Shown here: positions 27,937-38,218 of the stretch, in pieces
Layout of the letters: the number at the start of each line of letters is the position of its first letter
How positions within the stretch are numbered: position 1 is the first letter of the stretch
NCBI RefSeq assembly: GCF_003073045.1
Contig: NC_037602.1
Location: 10,464,464-10,528,463 of the forward strand
Direction of reading: 5' to 3'
DNA from: Pomacea canaliculata
Taxonomy: Eukaryota > Mollusca > Gastropoda > Architaenioglossa > Ampullariidae
DNA length: 64,000 nt
The notes under the pieces: generated by a model
The model's input: only the letters and a program-made list of their open reading frames with translations
Databases searched by the model: none
What the model was told of the DNA's origin: nothing
Position numbers and translations under genes: made by a program

Positions 27937-28548
27937 TCAAAATCGCTGTTTGTACGCGAATAAATACCAAGAGTTGAGCGGTGTCGATGAGTCGGTTGAC
28001 TCGTCAGCAGCAATAGAAAACATTTCGAAACGTGCTGCTTTGTCCCTTAGTTTTGACTGCAGATGTTTCCCCATATCTTCCACTCGCCGTGCAATTGTCG
28101 TGCGAGAAAGGCTGACGGCTTCAAATGCATTCTTCTTTTCAGGACACAGTTCCTCCACCACTGCTAGCAAGCACTTTTTTACGCATTCATCGTCGGAAAA
28201 TGGCTTCACTTCTCTGCTCAAAATGTGAGCAACTCGGTAGCTTGCAATTACATTTTCTTGTCTTTTCTTGCTAAATATTCTCGTCAAGCCTCCAATTTCT
28301 TGACGTAACTTAGCAATCTTTTCTGTGCGGCTCGAACCAAGGATGCCATCATACTTGTTCTTGTGCTTTGTTTCATAGTGCCGTTTAATGTTGTGTTCCT
28401 TAAAAACAGCCACACTTTCTTTGCAAATCAAACACGTTGGCTTGCTATCATGTTGTATAAAAAAGTACAGATGTGTCCACTTTTCTTGGAAGTTTCTGCA
28501 CTCAGAGTCAACTCTTCGTTTCTTCGGCTCTCCCATTTCAACTGTCAC
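27937..28548 (-). pseudogene. hAT transposase N-terminal half (GTF2IRD2/ZBED-like)
   Basis: A 203-codon open frame starting MTVEMGEPKKRR. A BED-type zinc finger is visible (CLICKESVAVF, then HNIKRHYETKH), followed by SYRVAHILSREVKPFSDDE, LSRTTIARRVEDMG and FSIAADESTDSS, all typical of the hAT branch that gave rise to GTF2IRD2, ZBED5 and relatives. After ADESTD the frame leaves the family. The continuation (27558-27836) reads LRLHCIIHQQNLCGKVLNLD and VNFIRSQALNHRTFKEFL in another frame and is cut at the R junction. It is therefore broken. Confidence 0.85.
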
Positions 28549-28624
28549 CCGCCACGACTAAAGGACATTTTAGTACTATGTCACAAACCTGCTGTGTTAT
28601 TTTCTTTAAATGTTTTTTTTTAGC

Positions 28625-29580
28625 TAGGAAAAGGATAGGAAATTGGAAAGGGGGAGGTTGGAAGTGTCAACAGTGTGAGGCGGGCCGCGCCATACGGGGA
28701 TGGCCGGCTGATCTGTGTTTAATTAAGTTTGGTGTTGATAGGTTGTTTTGTTGGAAGAACAAAGGAAAGAGTGTAGTATTGTTTTGGATGTGTGTGGTGT
28801 GACTGGTTGGGTTTTTTTTCTTGACGGGAGAGGAGCGGACGTGTTTTTCTATTGCAAACAAGTCTTGAACGACTTGTGGTGTAGTCCTGAATTTGCTACT
28901 TATCTAAAGATTGGTTTTGTTTTTCTCTACAGGTTTTCTTTGTGGTTTTATTTCACTTTTGGTTAATTGTTCTTCGTCTACTCGCCTTATCCGCCTGGGA
29001 TTCCTGACAAGCGCTGAGTAGAAAATAATTTCAAGAAGATTCCTCGTTTGAAAGGCACTGCAGACATACTAGAGGCCCCGAAAGGTGTTGAGGGTCAATT
29101 TTGTGCAGTTTGACTTTTCTTTCAAAATGGATTCCTTGGTTATTGAACTAACAGGAAAATACACTGCTATGTTAAACTAAAAGTTAGAAATTGTCTTAAA
29201 ATACATTTTAATCGAGGTACCCCCAGGCGATCCGTCCTGATTTCCACAGGAAAATGACGAAATTCAAACGCTGTTTTGGTATTGTTTCCCTGTAAGAACC
29301 CCACTGTTTTATACCTTGCTAGAAAGCCCGGAGTCTGTATTTTCAATCTCTTTAACGACTGATTCAAGTATTAACCAATCAAAAGACCACTAATCCCTGT
29401 GGAATGCGGCGTCCCTCGTTCTCAAACACTGGTTTCCTCCAAAGACGAAAATTAAGAATGAAATCTATCAAAAGATTGAGAGACGCCCCTACGTAGGGAT
29501 AAATACTTCTTCTTCACTTTTTTCGTTTTTTTGGGGGCTTTTTTTTTTCATTATTATTACTAACATGCCGATTTCCTGTA
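28625..29580. other. hAT 5' non-coding region
   Basis: Lies between the transposase start and the right terminal repeat. No ORF of note. Confidence 0.5.
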
Positions 29581-29648
29581 CTGTGGGCAGAAGCTTCGCG
29601 GGCCGGATATGGCCCGCGGGCCGTAGGTTGTGCATCCCTGATCTACAC

Positions 29649-31592
29649 TAACAGAATTGTTTTCACTTTACATCTCTTATCGACTACTAGTCGTAGACTA
29701 GAGGAATAGCTTGACTACTTTGTTTCCGGAAGATTATTTTCCTGACATAAAAAATATCTCACATATAGTTTCTAAAAGATTCATACGTACAAATACCCCA
29801 ATATCGACTCTAAAGAATTTACCTGCAGAAATGTATAGTCTTTTCATTTAGTATTCTATAGCTTAACCGTATAATCAATCTAAAAAATGAATGTATGTAT
29901 TTAAAAAATTACCTAAAATGTCAAACCTACATTTTAATTCTGGTTATAGGCGTGAATTTGTATTTGTAGAATGCAAAATCCTGATTTTGTAGGACGACAC
30001 AGAAGTCACAAACAACACACTGCGTCCCACACATGTTTTTTCTTACAACACATTACAAAGACTTCTTTATTATTTGGAGATTGTGTTGATCTATGGGACG
30101 AGATCCAAGTCATGTGCTCGCAACTCAGTTTACAACATTGAATAAACAAACACTGCTCAACACAAAGAAGTAATAATAAGTGGCTGTGCGTGTGAGAGAG
30201 AAAGAGGGAGAAATAGTGTGCAACTCAGACAACAAGCTGTCGAGACATCAGGCACGAAGACAGTTTTCTTGAAGAAACCGCTGAACTTCAATACGTTGAC
30301 AGAGCTCACGGATAATCACAACTGATCGATGTTTCTTCTGTTGGATTATTCACGAGGTTCTCCCAGAAGGCGATTTACATCTACTCCAACCTGTTCCTGC
30401 AAAAATAGCGGTTTCTTATAAACAACAATACCTATAAAAAAAACATAGCACCATCATCACCATGGTCATCATTATCATCCTCACAACGACTACCACATCG
30501 CCATTATCGTTATCATTATCACCATTATAGTTATCATTATTACCTTTTCAAAGGCTGATCTTTTGCTAGACTGAAACTCCTGCAACAAAATTCACATTAT
30601 TAATATAGGTTAGTAATATACAGATTAGTAATTGATGTTAGTAATATAGGTTAGTTAAATACACATTAGTAATATAGGTTAATAATATGCACAGAAGTAC
30701 TGTAAGTTAGTAATGTGTGGGTTTGAGACTTTCAGAGCTGTTACAAAATGTTTATCTATAAGAAGACACATTTATCAGGTCTGAGAGTCTATCACCAGAA
30801 GTAGAATTGAGTGTACAACAGTAGTGATAAGCAAAGCCGTTCTCAAGACTAATGAAACACAAAACGACTGACCATAATTTTCATACTTTAGCATGAGGTC
30901 ATGGAGATAAAGATTATTAACCTGTGTCTAGTTGAATACTTGAATATATGTATTTCCTTATGTTTATATATATATAATATGTTGCCTAACGAGGAGAGCT
31001 GTTTTATAAAATTGGCCTGATGGGTTAAAGGTCACTCAAGAAAAGACGAAAATCGCCTCACATCTGACGCATTTCCCTTTAATTATTCGTCTCATAAGAT
31101 ATATTACCCATAAAATTCGCAGCAAGTGGCATCACACAGTCAGATAAAGATGTTATTTTATATTTCCTCTCTTAATGGCAGCATTGGTTTTCTCTCAAGA
31201 CTGATGCGGTTTATATGGCATAAACTTATAAGAGTAGCCCGTGTCTACAAAATTACTGAAGTCATTGATTTAGACACATGCAAGTGACTAAATAATAATT
31301 CTAGTTGTCCAAGAAAGACTTTTTCAAACCTTTCCATTGGAAGTCAGGCGAGTGCGTTGTTCCATGATTCCACGTCGCTTAGTGTTCCGTTCTTCTGCAC
31401 TCAGGTAAAAAACGGTACAGGAGGTTAGATGTTATCATCATCATCATTAATCATCATTAATCATCAGTCATAATCAAAATCGTCGTACCTTCGTGCTAGC
31501 AGATTTTTGAAGGAAAACATTTAGCTATGTAGTGTATACAGTGTGGACATTTCGAGACAGGGTTTGAGCTCATCTGCACCACAGTGTTTTTA
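29649..31592. other. Downstream region of PLAT-L
   Basis: Non-coding, shared with 38.2-39.9 kb (inverted) and 56.4-58.35 kb. It holds an ATC/CAT-rich simple repeat (about 30.45-30.55 kb), a GTTAGTAATATA tandem (30.6-30.72 kb) and TATATA runs near 30.97 kb. No gene is seen. Confidence 0.6.
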
Positions 31593-33258
31593 TTAAGCAG
31601 AACTAAGGAAGATGACACACGGACCTTTGCACTTGTTTGTGGCAGAAATTGTTCTGTCGATTCTGCCGTCTCCTTCATCTCTCGCCAGCCAGCAGTTGCA
31701 CAGGAAAGAGTAACGATCGATGCTGTAGTCCTTGGGCCATATCACTATCTTTTAGAAACAACACAAATGTTTTATCTTGAGAAATAATATTCTCATTAAA
31801 AAGCTTTGGACTCAGAAAAGCAATTTTTAAGGCTTAGTCATGCATGGATTTGCATTTGAAAAATAAGCCGATCGTGAGATTTTTTACTTTCATTCATATC
31901 CCAGTGCGTAATTTGTCAAAGTTCAAGAAGGGTGATCCGAATAAATTCCAACAACTTGTTTTGTAATTTTGCGGGAACAAAGTGGCCATCCATTAAAGTT
32001 GACTTTCATATTCATTTCCTTTGTTATTATTTTGTTTATTTAAAAAATATTGTGTATCAACATCACCTTTATCTGTGGATAGTCTAGCCACCTTTCATGA
32101 TGGAAATGGTTGAGCTAAATGTTAATTTATCGATAGGTGAGAATATATTGATGTAAGTCATTAAGCTTACACGTGGAACTTTTTAGAAAAATGGATATTT
32201 ATAGGTCTGAGCCCTTCACCAACCGATGCCTTCGCCATATTTTGAGAATAAGATGGCCTGAGAGGATCTCAAACAGCAGCCTGTGGGAAAGAACTAACCA
32301 GAATGCCACTAGTCAAGACATCAAAAAGTGCAAGTGGGGCTGGATAGGACACACCCTGCGCAAACCGGCTGACACCATTGCCAGGCAGGCACTTGACTGG
32401 AACCCGCAGGGGAAGAGGAAAGTTGGGAGGCCAAAACAGACTTGGAGAAGATCAGTAGAGAGCGAGGCAAAGGCTGCCGGAACCACATGGGCCCAACTGA
32501 GGGGGGCTGCCAAAAACCGGGTTAACTGGCGAGGTGTTGTTGCGGCCCTTTGCTCCTTGAGGAGTAACAAGGAATGATGATGATGATAGGTCTGAGCAGA
32601 GGAAATGAATTTATATTAGCATGGGAGAAATTCTTAACCCCAACATTGTATGTGATTTTCCTACTGACAGCTTTTTAATACATTCCTTAGCTTGTAGGGA
32701 GATGTTTTTGTATGTGAGTGTCTAAAGCACGTGTGGAAAATACCAGTTACCTTATCTAGATGCCAGCCAGGTTGGGAGCCAGCGTTGTTATGGGAGATTT
32801 CCACCTCGCACAGCTCACCAATGTCAGCCGTTGAAACCTCGAAAGTGTCCAGCTTGCCTCGTTCAAAATTATCCTCTATATTATGTAACAGTAAAGACTG
32901 GGACGTTCCCTTATTTCCGTAGAGAACAATTCGGACTTTGGCATCTGTACCAGCATTTCTCACATTTGATGTGTAGACCTTGATCACCCAAGCAACTTCT
33001 AGAATGAAAATGTTTCAAAATATAAGTGCACGGTGGACCACAGATTTGTTTTCTATATTTCTGAATGCGAGAAAAACCTTAGAAACAATTTTCCATTATT
33101 TTCTAATTACTTTGGGTTTTTTTTTCTTTTTCTTCTTCTTTCTTTTTATTCCTTTTTTTCTTTATTCGTACTTTGTATTTTAGGGCATAGATAGGCTCAT
33201 CTTTACCATTGACACCGAAACCACCAAGAAACCAGAGCACAGACACCAGCCTCCACAT
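31593..33258 (-). CDS. PLAT-L: secreted single PLAT/LH2 domain protein
   Basis: Exons on the minus strand: 33207-33258, 32751-32998 and 31593-31748. Exon 1 gives a signal peptide MWRLVSVLWFLGGFGVN. Exon 2 encodes strands of a PLAT beta-sandwich: KVYTSNVRNAGTDAKVRIVL, GKLDTFEVSTADIGELCEVE, NNAGSQPGWHLDK. Exon 3 completes it: IVIWPKDYSIDRYSFLCNCW, LARDEGDGRIDRTI, ending CKGPCVIFLSSA. PLAT domains bind lipid membranes or partner proteins. The donor used by the other copies is mutated here (GT to AT at 33199-33200); a GTAAAG six bases upstream keeps phase 1 and drops two residues, giving 151 aa. Intron 2 carries a recent RTE insertion. An upstream in-frame ATG at 33327 is an alternative start but would bury the signal peptide. 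Confidence 0.78.
32213..32586 (+). mobile_element. 5'-truncated RTE-type LINE insertion
   Basis: Encodes the extreme C-terminus of an RTE-clade-like reverse transcriptase ORF: RCLRHILRIRWPERISN, WGWIGHTLRKP, GKRKVGRPKQTWRRSVESE, then a tandem TGATGA tail typical of RTE elements. It is flanked by an 11-12 bp duplication (TAGGTCTGAGC at 32202-32212 and 32587-32597). The three paralogous sites (near 14.70, 37.60 and 58.96 kb) lack it. It sits inside intron 2 of PLAT-L, antisense to the gene. Confidence 0.93.
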
Positions 33259-34193
33259 CCTACCCGTGTCCCCAAATGCCAGGCGCTTCATTTCTTGAAA
33301 TGTTCTTAACACAAATGAGTAGACCATCTTTATAAAGCCACTACAAGGAACTAAATTCAAACCCAGCGGCATCTGCATAAGCTTTATAAATATTTAAATT
33401 GTATGGAGAGAAAACTTGCGAAAGTGAGATGCATTCGGCCTACACATGGATATAAACTTTGGGCTGGTTGTGGCATTGGTTGAAATTGTAAAGTCAAACT
33501 ACTTGATATCCGTAGCTCTGCCCACAATGTGTTGCTGAACACTAGCTGGCACGTTGACTGCCAACAGTTACATTTCTTCTAATTGCTCTGTAGATGTCCG
33601 GTTTCTGTCATTAATCTCAAGCAATGAAAATGTTCACAGAAAGGAACAACTTTTCGAATTTAAAAGACAGTTTATTCGCAGCCATATGCATCTGTCAGCT
33701 ACATTAACCCCAAAGACATAAAAGCTCTAACGGACACATATTAAACAGAACGGATTAGATGCCAGCGGCAATGGATCCCGTTGGTTCATCACCTAAAGAC
33801 TTATAGTGAGCTTGAGTCAGTCCTGATACCTCGTTCCCACTGATTTTGTCCGATTTCATAGATTTGATGTCGTGGTGAGGGCAACACACGGGGTAAGAAA
33901 GGTGAAGGGTTGGATGTAAGGAAGGTGAAGGGGTTTATGATCGGTCTGAAGAATGAGCTCGTGAAACATACTGGTTGCTGTGATAAAAGGAAAAACAATC
34001 TCTCTTTTTGAAAAAAAGATTTTTGTTTTCTGAAAGACTGTCTTGGGTGAATCCTCATGCTGCATTCCAGCACAGACTTTAAGTCGACGTTCTGTTCAGA
34101 CGCCATTATTCTAAGCTCTCTAATGAGATGAATAATCGACATACATCTGATGCATGTGACTAAGCACGTGTACCCGTGTAACCTTCTACTTAC

Positions 34194-34254
34194 CTTTCGC
34201 AGTCAAAGCTAACAGAAGCGAGGCGCACACAAGGATGCTGAGGACAAGTGTCAT
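34194..34254 (-). CDS. C4-like signal-peptide exon 1 upstream of PLAT-L
   Basis: A 61-nt exon, ATG to a GTAAGT donor, encoding MTLVLSILVCASLLLALTAK in phase 1. Promoter, exon and first ~45 bases of intron match C4-like genes A-E, but no C4-like exon 2 or 3 follows. The next exons on this strand are the PLAT exons about 0.9 kb downstream, whose acceptors are also in phase 1. It may act as an alternative first exon of PLAT-L, or be a leftover of a partial duplication. Confidence 0.65.
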
Positions 34255-34316
34255 GGCTGCCGTCAGGTTCTGAGTCAGTCGATGACGATACAGATACAGA
34301 CGTGGACCTGCTGGTA

Positions 34317-34324
34317 CTTATATA
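34317..34324 (-). promoter_or_regulatory. TATA box, left palindrome arm
   Basis: TATATAAG on the minus strand, 63 nt upstream of the ATG at 34254, in sequence closely matching the promoters of genes A-E. Confidence 0.75.
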
Positions 34325-34911
34325 GTCAATTTTCTGAAGACAGAGCACGATGAAAATCACATTTGTTGTTTAGCATCAGAGGTAATAAATATTTTCCCAT
34401 GAAAGTGAACAATTGTGATAGCAGTAAACTTGCCATTTTATATCATTAATCAATTCTTTTGTCCTTTTATAGTGTGTGACAGATGTCAGTAGGAGTGGTC
34501 AGTAAAATGAAATTTCCGGCGGTGTATTCCTCAATTCCTTTTCTAAATCCTTTAATAAAGCCTGATGAGGACGAGAATTAAGAGACAATGAGTTGAACAA
34601 TGTTTTTGGCTTCGACCACAAGACTATTAAACAGATCACCCTTATGGTTATGCAACAAGTTTGTGGTCACGGATCTAATACCTTAAAACAAAACACGGAA
34701 GCATAAAATAAAAAAGAGAAAGAACTAAAACTAAGGTAGGAAATCACTGTGAACCAAGAGTGACATTTTAAACAGTGTGCAAAAAGAGGTTCGAATAGCT
34801 AAAATTGATTTTCGTGAATGTTATCAGCATCCTTGGTGGCCTTTATTTTATTCATCTGTCTGAGAAAGCCAACAAGTAGGTCTCTACAATGCTTTCTTCT
34901 TCGATGTGATC

Positions 34912-35292
34912 CGAAAGTGCTTATTGGCATGATGTAATCTTGCCGAAAAGTATGTTATCAGACATCTGTCCTCTTATGTTCCGAAACAGTAAAAACACAC
35001 ACTCACTTGAAAACAATCAACATGTCTGGGAATAAATGGTTATATTTGTGGAAAGTGGGAAAAAGTGAATTTCCACAGCCTTTTACTGGGAGAAGCCTAT
35101 CTTGAAACGTGGCAGAAGGATAAAACTTCCAATAGTTTGACAGAAAACAACAAACATGACAAGACCTTTCCTGTGCTTTAAAATGCATAAAAACTTAATA
35201 AACTATCTTCTCACACCTGTTGTTTTACATGGCCCCAGAAAGAAAAGTAAAGGCAAATAAACGCAAAGTTAGAAATAATCATTGATCGGATC
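34912..35292. other. Palindrome spacer
   Basis: About 380 bp separate the two arms. The part from about 35.0 to 35.29 kb matches 17.16-17.45 kb inverted, so it belongs to the right-arm unit and the left arm was cut shorter. No gene. Confidence 0.75.
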
Positions 35293-35879
35293 GGATCACA
35301 TCGAAGAAGAAGGCATTGTAGAGACCTTCTTGTTGGCTTTCTCAGACAGATGAATAAAATAAAGGTCACCACGATGCTGATAACATTCACGAAAATCAAT
35401 TTTAGCTATTCGAACCTCTTTTTGCACACTGTTTAAAATGTCACTCTTGGTTCACAGTGATTTCCTACCTTAGTTTTACTTCTTTCTCTTGTTCATCTTA
35501 TGCTTTCGTGTTTTGTTTTCATGTATTAGATCCGTGACCACAAACTTGTTGCATAACCATAAGGGTGATCTGTTTAATAGTCTTGTGGTCGAAGCCAAAA
35601 ATATTGTTCAACTCATTGTCTCTTAATTCTCGTCCTCATCAGGCTTTATTAAAGGATTTAGAAAAGGAATTCAGGAATACACTGCCGGAAATTTCATTTT
35701 ACTGACCACTCCTACTGACATCTGTCACACACTATAAAAGGACAAAAGAATTGATTAATGATATAAAATGGCAAGTTTACTGTTATCACAATTGTTCACT
35801 TTCATGGGAAAATATTTATTACCTCTGATGCTAAACAACAAATGTGATTTTCATCGTACTCTGTCTTTAGAAAATTGAC

Positions 35880-35887
35880 TATATAAG
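35880..35887 (+). promoter_or_regulatory. TATA box, right palindrome arm
   Basis: TATATAAG, 63 nt upstream of the ATG at 35950; exact mirror of 34317-34324. Confidence 0.75.
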
Positions 35888-35949
35888 TACCAGCAGGTCC
35901 ACGTCTGTATCTGTATCGTCATCGACTGACTCAGAACCTGACGGCAGCC

Positions 35950-36010
35950 ATGACACTTGTCCTCAGCATCCTTGTGTGCGCCTCGCTTCTGCCAGCTTTG
36001 ACTGCGAAAG
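35950..36010 (+). CDS. C4-like signal-peptide exon 1 upstream of PLAT-R
   Basis: A 61-nt exon, MTLVLSILVCASLLPALTAK, with a GTAAGT donor in phase 1. Similarity to C4-like genes runs through promoter, exon and the first ~45 bases of the intron and then ends near 36055. Downstream on the same strand are only PLAT exons. Splicing to the acceptor at 37197 (PLAT exon 2), or to a weak acceptor at 36854 that leads through MVYSF…MWRL into exon 2, would stay in frame in both cases. Whether it is used is unknown. Confidence 0.65.
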
Positions 36011-36945
36011 GTAAGTAGAAGGTTACACAGGTACACGTGCTTAGTCACATGCATCAGATGTATGTCGATTATTCATCTCATTAGAGAGCTTAGAATAATG
36101 GCGTCTGAACAGAACGTCGACTTAAAGTCTGTGCTGGAATGCAGCATGAGGATTCACCCAAGACAGTCTTTCAGAAAACAAAAATCTTTTCTTCAAAAAG
36201 AGAGATTGTTTTTCCTTTTATCACAGCAACCAGTATGTTTCACGAGCTCATTCTTCAGACCGATCATAAACCCCTTCACCTTCCTTACATCCAACCCTTC
36301 ACCTTTCTTACCCCGTGTGTTGCCCTCACCACGACATCAAATCTATGAAATCGGACAAAATCAGTGGGAACGAGGTATCAGGACTGACTCAAGCTCACTA
36401 TAAGTCTTAAGGTGATGAACCAACGGGATCCATTGCCGCTGGCATCTAATCCGTTCTGTTTAATACGTGTCCGTTAGAGCTTTTATGTCTTTGGGGTTAA
36501 TGTAGCTGACAGATGCATATGGCTGCGAATAAACTGTCTTTTAAATTCGAAAACTTGTTCCTTTGTGTGAACATTTTCATTGCTTGAGATTAATGACAGT
36601 AACGGACATCTACAGAGCAATTAGAAGAAATGTAACTGTTGGCAGTCAACGTGCCAGCTAGTCTTCAGCAACACATTGTGGGTGGAGCTACGGATATCAA
36701 GTAGTTTGACTTTACAATTTCAACCAATGCCACAACCAGCCCAAAGTTTATATCCATGTGTAGGCCGAATGCATCTCATTTTCGCAAGTTTTCTCTCCAT
36801 ACAATTTAAATATTTATAAAGCTTATGCCAATGCCGCTGGGTTTGAATTTTAGTTCCTTGTAGTGGCTTTATAAAGATGGTCTACTCATTTGTGTTAAGA
36901 ACATTTGAAGAAATGAAGCGCCTGGCATTTGGGGACACGGGTAGG

Positions 36946-38214
36946 ATGTGGAGGCTGGTGTCTGTGCTCAGGTTTCTTGGTTGTTTTGGTGTCAATGGTA
37001 AAGGTGAGCCTATCTATGCCCTAAAATACAAAGTACGAAAAAAGAAAAAAAAGAAAACAAAGAAAGAAACAGAAAAAGAAAAAAAAAACCCCACAGAAAT
37101 TAGAAAATAATGGAAAATTATTTCTCGCATTCAGTAATATAGAAAACAAATTTGTGGTCCATCGTGCACTTATATTTTGAAACATTTTCATTGTAGAAGT
37201 TTTTTGGGAGATTCAGGTCTACACATCAAGTGTGCAAAATGCTGGTACAGATGCCAATGTCCGAATTATTCTCTTCGGAAATAAGAGAACGTCCCAGTCT
37301 TTGCTGTTAGATAATAGAGACAATAATTTTGAACAAGGCAAGCTGGACACTTTCGAGGTTTTAACGGCTGACATCGGCGAGCTGTGCAAGGTGCACATCT
37401 CCCATAACAACGCTGGCCCCCAACCTGGCTGGAATCTAGATAAGGTAACTGGTATTTTCCACACGTGCTTTAGACACTCACATACAAAAACATCTCCCTA
37501 CAAGCTAAGGAATGTATTAAAAAGTTGTCAGTAGGAATATCACATACAATGTTGGGGTTAAGAATTTCTCCCATGCTAATATAAATTCATTTCCTCTGCT
37601 CAGACAGAGAAATATCCATTTTTCTGAATGTGCCACGTGTAAGCTTAATGACTTACATCAATATATTCTCACCTATCGATAAATTAACATTTACTCACCC
37701 ATTTCCATCATGAAAAGTGGCTAGCCTAGCCACAGATAAAGGTGATGTTGATACATAACATTTTTGAAATAACCAAAATAATAACAAAGGAAATGAATAT
37801 GAAAGTCAACTTTAATGGATGACCACTTTGTTCCCGCAAAATTACAAAACAAGTGGTTGGAATTTATTCGGATCACCCTTCTTGAACTTTGACAAATTAC
37901 GCACTGGGATATGAATCAAAGTAAAAAATCTCACGATCAACTTATTTTCAAATGCAAATCCATGCATGACTAAGCCTTAAAAATTACTTTTCTGAGTCCA
38001 AAGCTTTTTAATGAGAATATTATTTCTCAAGATAAAACATGTGTGTTGTTTCTAAAAGATAGAGATATGGCCTAAGAGCTACAGCAAAGAGCGTTACCAT
38101 TTCCTGTGCAACTGTGCGCTGGCGAGTAGGGAAGGAGACGGCAGAATCGACAGAACAATTTCTGCCACAGAGAAGTGCAAAGGTCCGTGTGTCATCTTCC
38201 TTAGTTCTGCTTAA
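36946..38214 (+). CDS. PLAT-R: secreted single PLAT/LH2 domain protein
   Basis: Exons 36946-37003, 37197-37444 and 38059-38214 (GT-AG; phases 1 and 0) encode 153 residues. The signal peptide is MWRLVSVLRFLGCFGVNGK. PLAT core: WEIQVYTSSVQNAGTDANVR, IILFGNK, GKLDTFEVLTADIGELCKVH, NNAGPQPGWNLDK; exon 3: IEIWPKSYSKERYHFLCNCA, GDGRIDRTISA, CKGPCVIFLSSA. The pattern GTDANV…F.GK.D.F…DIGEL…N…PGW.LDK is a textbook PLAT/LH2 signature (polycystin-1, lipoxygenase, alpha-toxin domain), here as a stand-alone secreted domain. At a core position where the other two copies have Trp it has Ala. AATAAA overlaps the stop codon. An in-frame ATG at 36877 is an alternative start. The ligand is unknown. Confidence 0.82.
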
Positions 38215-38218
38215 TAAA
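38213..38218 (+). terminator. AATAAA overlapping the PLAT-R stop codon
   Basis: The last two bases of the TAA stop begin an AATAAA hexamer. PLAT-L has the same arrangement; the third PLAT gene has TGA and loses the hexamer. Confidence 0.55.

Larger units (their letters stand above)
27558..29640 (-). mobile_element. hAT transposon, 5' half
   Basis: The right end is CAGGGATGCACAACC (minus strand) with a GC-rich GGCCCGCGGGCC motif close to it, followed by ATCTACAC (29641-29648), the same 8-mer that precedes the left hAT half at 12355-12362. The left boundary is a blunt join to repeat R in the middle of the transposase gene. It carries the BED finger and N-terminal half of the transposase. Confidence 0.85.
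29641..34911 (-). repeat. Left arm of a ~10 kb inverted duplication
   Basis: Positions p and 70204-p match near the axis (axis about 35102), with drift outward because of indels and the RTE insertion. The arm contains PLAT-L and a C4-like exon 1. A 342-bp ORF-length stretch (33801-34142 against 36062-36403) differs by a single residue when translated. Matching sequence also lies at 56.4-60.1 kb (direct) and, in poor condition, 13.8-17.4 kb. Confidence 0.92.

Noticed and set aside
33801-36403. Identical 113-codon ORFs at 33801-34142 (-) and 36062-36403 (+)
   Set aside because: They are the same arm sequence seen twice. The near-identity reflects the recent palindrome, the counterpart at 61.4-61.57 kb is broken, and no domain is recognisable. 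The DNA is probably intron or leader.
36877-36945. Upstream in-frame ATG of the PLAT genes (MVYSFVLRTFEEMKR…)
   Set aside because: Kept only as an alternative start. The ATG at 36946 gives a normal signal peptide, whereas the upstream one would place 23 polar residues before it.
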